DNA of 62,402 bases from Candidatus Pullichristensenella stercorigallinarum (GTDB taxonomy: Bacteria > Bacillota > Clostridia > Christensenellales > Aristaeellaceae), in assembly GCA_018712945.1 (NCBI GenBank), contig DVFZ01000108.1, positions 1 to 62,402 of the forward strand, read 5' to 3'. Of this stretch, positions 60,675 through 62,402 are shown piece by piece. Position numbers and translations under genes: made by a program. How positions within the stretch are numbered: position 1 is the stretch's first letter; every line of letters starts with the position of its first letter. The notes under the pieces were generated by a model, which was given only the letters and a program-made list of their open reading frames with translations, did not search any database and was not told the DNA's origin.

Positions 60675-61271
60675 TTATGCTTTATAGAAATGTGTTCCAG
60701 CTTGCTTAAGTGTTTTCAACACGTCTTCGCAGTGGCTCACGTCAAAAAACGCAAGGGGTTCCACCCTAAGAGGCAATCCCCACCGCCGTTGAGTCCCGTC
60801 CCCATAAAGAAAATCGAAATCCAAGCCTGTATTGTCATAGAGATTGGAGAGCGTCCACCTCTGATTGAGATAAATCGTTCCGATGCCTCTTCGATTCTTT
60901 TCCGTGACCCTTGCGACACGCGCTGCGTCTCCTATATGGAGGTCTCGAAGCCGCCCTTTGCGAACAACAATTACGCGCTCAGTAGTAATGTAGTACCGGC
61001 ACCTCTTCTTTATGTAGTTTTTTCGCAGAAAACGGAATATAAGGCCATACAGGCAGAGCAATGCCATAAGGGCGTCTGCCAGTAGAAAGGGGATAAGCGT
61101 CGCATCCAATTTAGACCGTCTTACAGCAAAGACGAAAATTACACAAATCACAGCCAGCATGAGCGCGAATGTCGGAATGAGAAAGTAGTCTGCCTTACAA
61201 AACTTTCTGTCGTTAGAGGGTCGCCCTTTCCAGAGCAACTTCTCATCCTTACGCAAAAAAACTTGTTTCAT
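60675..61271 (-). CDS. membrane protein with bacterial PH-like domain
   Basis: 198 residues: MKQVFLRKDEKLLWKGRPSND, two adjacent membrane helices (about 30-50 IPTFALMLAVICVIFVFAV and 58-80 FLLADALMALLCLYGLIF), then a PH-like module (KRCRYYITTERVIVVRKGRLRDLHIGDAARVARVTEKNRRGIGTIYLNQRWTLSNLYDNTGLDFDFLYGDG), typical of bPH/YdbS-type proteins. It directly follows the broken RHS C-terminus on the same strand, the usual place for an RHS immunity or accessory gene. The frame is intact. Function unknown. Confidence 0.7.
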   Translation of the reverse strand: MKQVFLRKDEKLLWKGRPSNDRKFCKADYFLIPTFALMLAVICVIFVFAVRRSKLDATLIPFLLADALMALLCLYGLIFRFLRKNYIKKRCRYYITTERVIVVRKGRLRDLHIGDAARVARVTEKNRRGIGTIYLNQRWTLSNLYDNTGLDFDFLYGDGTQRRWGLPLRVEPLAFFDVSHCEDVLKTLKQAGTHFYKA

Positions 61272-61303
61272 AAATCCTTCTTCCTTCCCTTTAAGCTCAT
61301 ATC

Positions 61304-61840
61304 AGTATTTCTATCGCAATGGGCCGATTATTGTTACAGTAGCCATAAGAGGCACTCATAGAGGCACTCATGGGGCAAACGATCGCGCCGGCATTGATAA
61401 GCGCTTAGTTTCTGCCATATAATATCGCTCATTAAGGTAGTACAACCCCATTTCCTCATCATACACATATCCACGATCCCTGAACGGATTCATCCCCGCC
61501 AGCGTCTCATATGCAGTTGTCAAGGTTCGCACGTTCACAGGCTTGCCCCATGCGTCGTATTTGTATCCTACTGCAAGTTCTCCATCGCTGTCAATAATCC
61601 CAACAATGCCGCCCTGCAAATTGTGGATATAGCTGTATATCGCACCATTAAAGTTGACCATCGCCGGACGACTCAGTGCATCATAGAAGAAGTGCATCTC
61701 ATTGCTTCCCCTGGTCAGATGCGTCACCAGCTTGCCATGCAGGGTGTAGTCCGCGGCTTTTTACGGTACCGTCATCCCTGGGGACCTTCTACTTCGTGTG
61801 CAGGCCGTTGTGACCGTGCTTGAACTTCACCACATCTTCC
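61304..61840 (-). pseudogene. RHS repeat-associated core, C-terminal fragment (frameshifted)
   Basis: The frame LHGKLVTHLTRGSNEMHFFYDALSRPAMVNFNG...GIIDSDGELAVGYKYDAWGKPVNVRTL...NPFRDRGYVYDEEMGLYYLNERYY is the RHS-associated core. After RYY the expected continuation (INAGAIVCPMSASMSASYGYCNNNRPIAI) is in another frame, so a frameshift cuts it. Upstream, KFKHGHNGLHTK is followed by a stop. It contains a 12-nt tandem duplication at 61348-61371. The remnant is homologous in type to the RHS gene at the left edge. Confidence 0.8.
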
Positions 61841-61882
61841 GGCTGGCTGCAAACAATCTGCTCTGCGCCATGATCGAGCCAT

Positions 61883-62047
61883 TCAGCGCCGCGCCCTTGC
61901 CATGGGTTTCACCGTCCACCAGCGAATGGACGTTGCCCCATTCGGTCGTGACTTCCAGATGTCCATGGGCTGATAGGCGATGGTCGGGCTGTATTCGCCG
62001 CGAACGTTCATGCCTACGCGACCGAGGTTGTAGGTGGTATTTGCCAT
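61883..62047 (-). pseudogene. phage-type structural protein, N-terminal remnant
   Basis: A 54-codon ORF starts MANTTYNLGRVGMNVRGEYSPTIAYQPMDI, resembling N-termini of prophage tail/baseplate-associated proteins that begin with such a strand, then shifts into unrelated sequence. An alternative frame continues as TTEWGNVHSLVDGETHGKGAALNGSIMAQSRLFAASRKM. The site GGAA upstream is weak. Confidence 0.4.
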
Positions 62048-62222
62048 TTGGGGGTTCCTTCTTGTGATTGGTTGGTTGGGTTGTTGGTCGGATGGGAATG
62101 AGGGGTAAGGTTCTTCAGGAAATGAGTATAATGAAATGGGATGGCACGATGGTTCGCGCCATCCCCGGAGTGGGGTGGACAAAAAGTGGAATTACTTTGG
62201 GAGAGATGTTTGCTAGAGTACC

Positions 62223-62298
62223 GAACCCTACTGTGCATTGCGATACCGCTCCGTTGTATCCTTGCTAACCCAATAAACTTCTTCCTCTATCAGAACGG
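62223..62298. repeat. 76-nt direct repeat, right copy
   Basis: 72/76 identical to the left copy near 36.7 kb, same orientation, 25.5 kb away. It codes for the end of the partial SH3 gene on the minus strand. Confidence 0.85.
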
Positions 62299-62402
62299 GC
62301 CACCAACCATCTGTTTTTACGCCTTTGAGCATTGCTCCTTGTTGGATGTTTGCCACCGGCGCAAAATTGTTTCCGGGTCCTTTATAGATCTGTGCGCACT
62401 CT
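62228..62402 (-). CDS. SH3-like domain protein, C-terminal part (runs off right edge)
   Basis: Minus-strand frame entering from the right edge: CAQIYKGPGNNFAPVANIQQGAMLKGVKTDGWWPVLIEEEVYWVSKDTTERYRNAQ and a stop. IYKGPGNNF matches the RSGPGxxY start of bacterial SH3 domains, and WWPVLIEEEVYWVSK the final strands, so it is the cell-wall-binding tail of an amidase or lysin. The left repeat copy near 36.7 kb preserves only the last 21 codons of a relative. Confidence 0.6.
   Translation of the reverse strand, partial: ECAQIYKGPGNNFAPVANIQQGAMLKGVKTDGWWPVLIEEEVYWVSKDTTERYRNAQ

Noticed and set aside
1-62402. CRISPR arrays, tRNA or rRNA genes and a replication origin
   Set aside because: No regularly spaced repeats, cloverleaf-like segments with CCA-adjacent arms, rRNA-like stretches or DnaA-box clusters were noticed. 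A tRNAscan/Infernal run would be needed to exclude small RNAs.

Overview
The window looks like the chromosome of an anaerobic, GC-rich (roughly 57% by eye) member of the Firmicutes, class Clostridia, probably a gut lineage. The signs are strong AGGAGG ribosome binding sites, frequent TTG/GTG starts, perfect TTGACA-17-TATAAT promoters, anaerobic acyl-CoA enzymes and anaerobic ureide breakdown, and clusters of flavodoxin, cyclophilin-like and carboxymuconolactone decarboxylase-like proteins. I saw no rRNA, tRNA or CRISPR array.

Layout. 1-4.1 kb: the N-terminal 1119 residues of an RHS/YD-repeat protein running off the left edge, behind a tailless SSB. 4.1-9.6 kb: greA-lysS, where lysS carries a C-terminal tRNA-binding domain, then a P1 (DmpA) peptidase and a radical SAM protein. 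10-20.5 kb: a redox and small-fold cluster (TetR regulator, cytosolic and exported flavodoxins, FMN reductase, flavin reductase, DUF4405 membrane protein, cyclophilin-like proteins, cupin, carboxymuconolactone decarboxylase, hydrolase, DUF3737) with gene remnants between. Five copies of TGACA-N3-TGTCA lie on two matching promoters, so TetR probably controls both its own operon and the flavin reductase. 20.8-36.5 kb: an apparent 11-gene minus-strand operon (FabG, thiolase, branched-chain-type ABC transporter with binding protein, 3-hydroxyacyl-CoA dehydrogenase, two SDRs, glycerate kinase), divergent from lacI-CoA transferase-acyl-CoA synthetase. A 17-nt direct-repeat motif occurs in front of both arms.

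36.7-62.3 kb: what I read as an acquired island for ureide (allantoin) use. It holds allantoinase (AllB), ureidoglycine aminohydrolase (AllE), ureidoglycolate dehydrogenase (AllD), a single-chain FdrA::DUF1116 (AllF::AllG) fusion and carbamate kinase. Together these would take allantoin to oxamate plus carbamoyl phosphate and recover ATP. Also present are an MFS carrier, a ribose-type ABC transporter, a ROK regulator, a CapA-like protein, NagB-PfkB, a ThuA-like protein, and an M20/M24 hydrolase pair. No canonical AllC or AllH is present. A shared TTCTAAACGTTAGAA-like motif sits in front of four transcription units. The island is bracketed by a 76-nt direct repeat (72/76 identical), IS30, IS200-like and ParB-methylase wrecks on the left, and RHS, phage-like and SH3 wrecks on the right.

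All calls come from reading the sequence and from family knowledge. No database search was run.
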